Origin: Pachyseris speciosa
Lineage: Eukaryota; Cnidaria; Anthozoa; Scleractinia; Pachyseridae
Length of the DNA stretch: 64,000 nt
NCBI GenBank assembly: GCA_016490735.1
Contig: JAEMWC010000231.1
Location: forward strand, 337,001 to 401,000
Direction: 5' to 3'
Below, in pieces: positions 63,984 to 64,000 of the stretch. The notes under the pieces were generated by a model. The model did not search any database, was not told the DNA's origin, and was given only the letters and a program-made list of their open reading frames with translations. Every line of letters begins with the position of its first letter. Positions within the stretch are counted from its first letter, which is position 1. Position numbers and translations under genes: made by a program.

Positions 63984-64000
63984 GTAAATAAAAGTAGAAT

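Noticed and set aside
1..64000. Promoter, transcription start or polyadenylation site of the giant gene
   Set aside because: The coding frame is open at both ends. AATAAA strings inside introns are not associated with a terminal exon.

Overview
The window looks like a stretch of a large, intron-rich, AT-leaning metazoan genome, most likely an anthozoan cnidarian and plausibly a stony coral. Three things point this way. The protein is built from MAM, trefoil and LDL-receptor class A (LDLa) modules. The introns carry tRNA-derived SINEs, decayed LINEs and many palindromic MITE-like elements. Very large MAM plus LDLa proteins are also known from coral skeletal matrix. The species is inferred, not shown.

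The whole window appears to lie inside ONE giant plus-strand gene, open at both ends. I reconstructed 55 consecutive coding exons with GT-AG introns. Their lengths sum to 11,400 nt, exactly 3,800 codons, with no stop when joined. Neither the start codon, signal peptide, transmembrane segment nor the stop is in view. Each MAM domain is normally split into block A (CxFE..C-W..DW..TGPxxDHT), block B (GYYxYIExS..FWYHMYG..W) and block C (FEGxxGxxxxGDIAxDD..C). The typical intron phases are 1 before A, 1 between A and B, 0 between B and C, and 1 after C.

Layout. About 1-15.3 kb: the tail of one MAM, then MAM1-MAM5 without spacer domains. About 15.3-16.9 kb: two tandem trefoil (P-type) domains. About 16.9-26 kb: MAM6-MAM8. 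From 27.2 kb to the end: a regular LDLa-MAM alternation (LDLa1-LDLa11, MAM9-MAM19; the last MAM lacks block C in the window). In this second half the LDLa linkers and the MAM sequences alternate between two types. The repeating unit is therefore probably a dimer (Pro/Thr-linker LDLa, beta-type MAM, short-linker LDLa, alpha-type MAM) copied about five times.

No second protein-coding host gene was found on either strand. Introns hold a truncated LINE with reverse-transcriptase motifs (3.2-5.2 kb), several LINE 3' ends, tRNA-derived SINEs, at least eight multi-copy foldback or terminal-inverted-repeat families, two large minisatellites and several microsatellites.

Functionally, the segment should be an extracellular adhesive or matrix ectodomain: MAM domains for adhesion, calcium-dependent LDLa modules, and trefoils. 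Several modules have gained or lost cysteine pairs or calcium ligands, so the copies are diverging individually.
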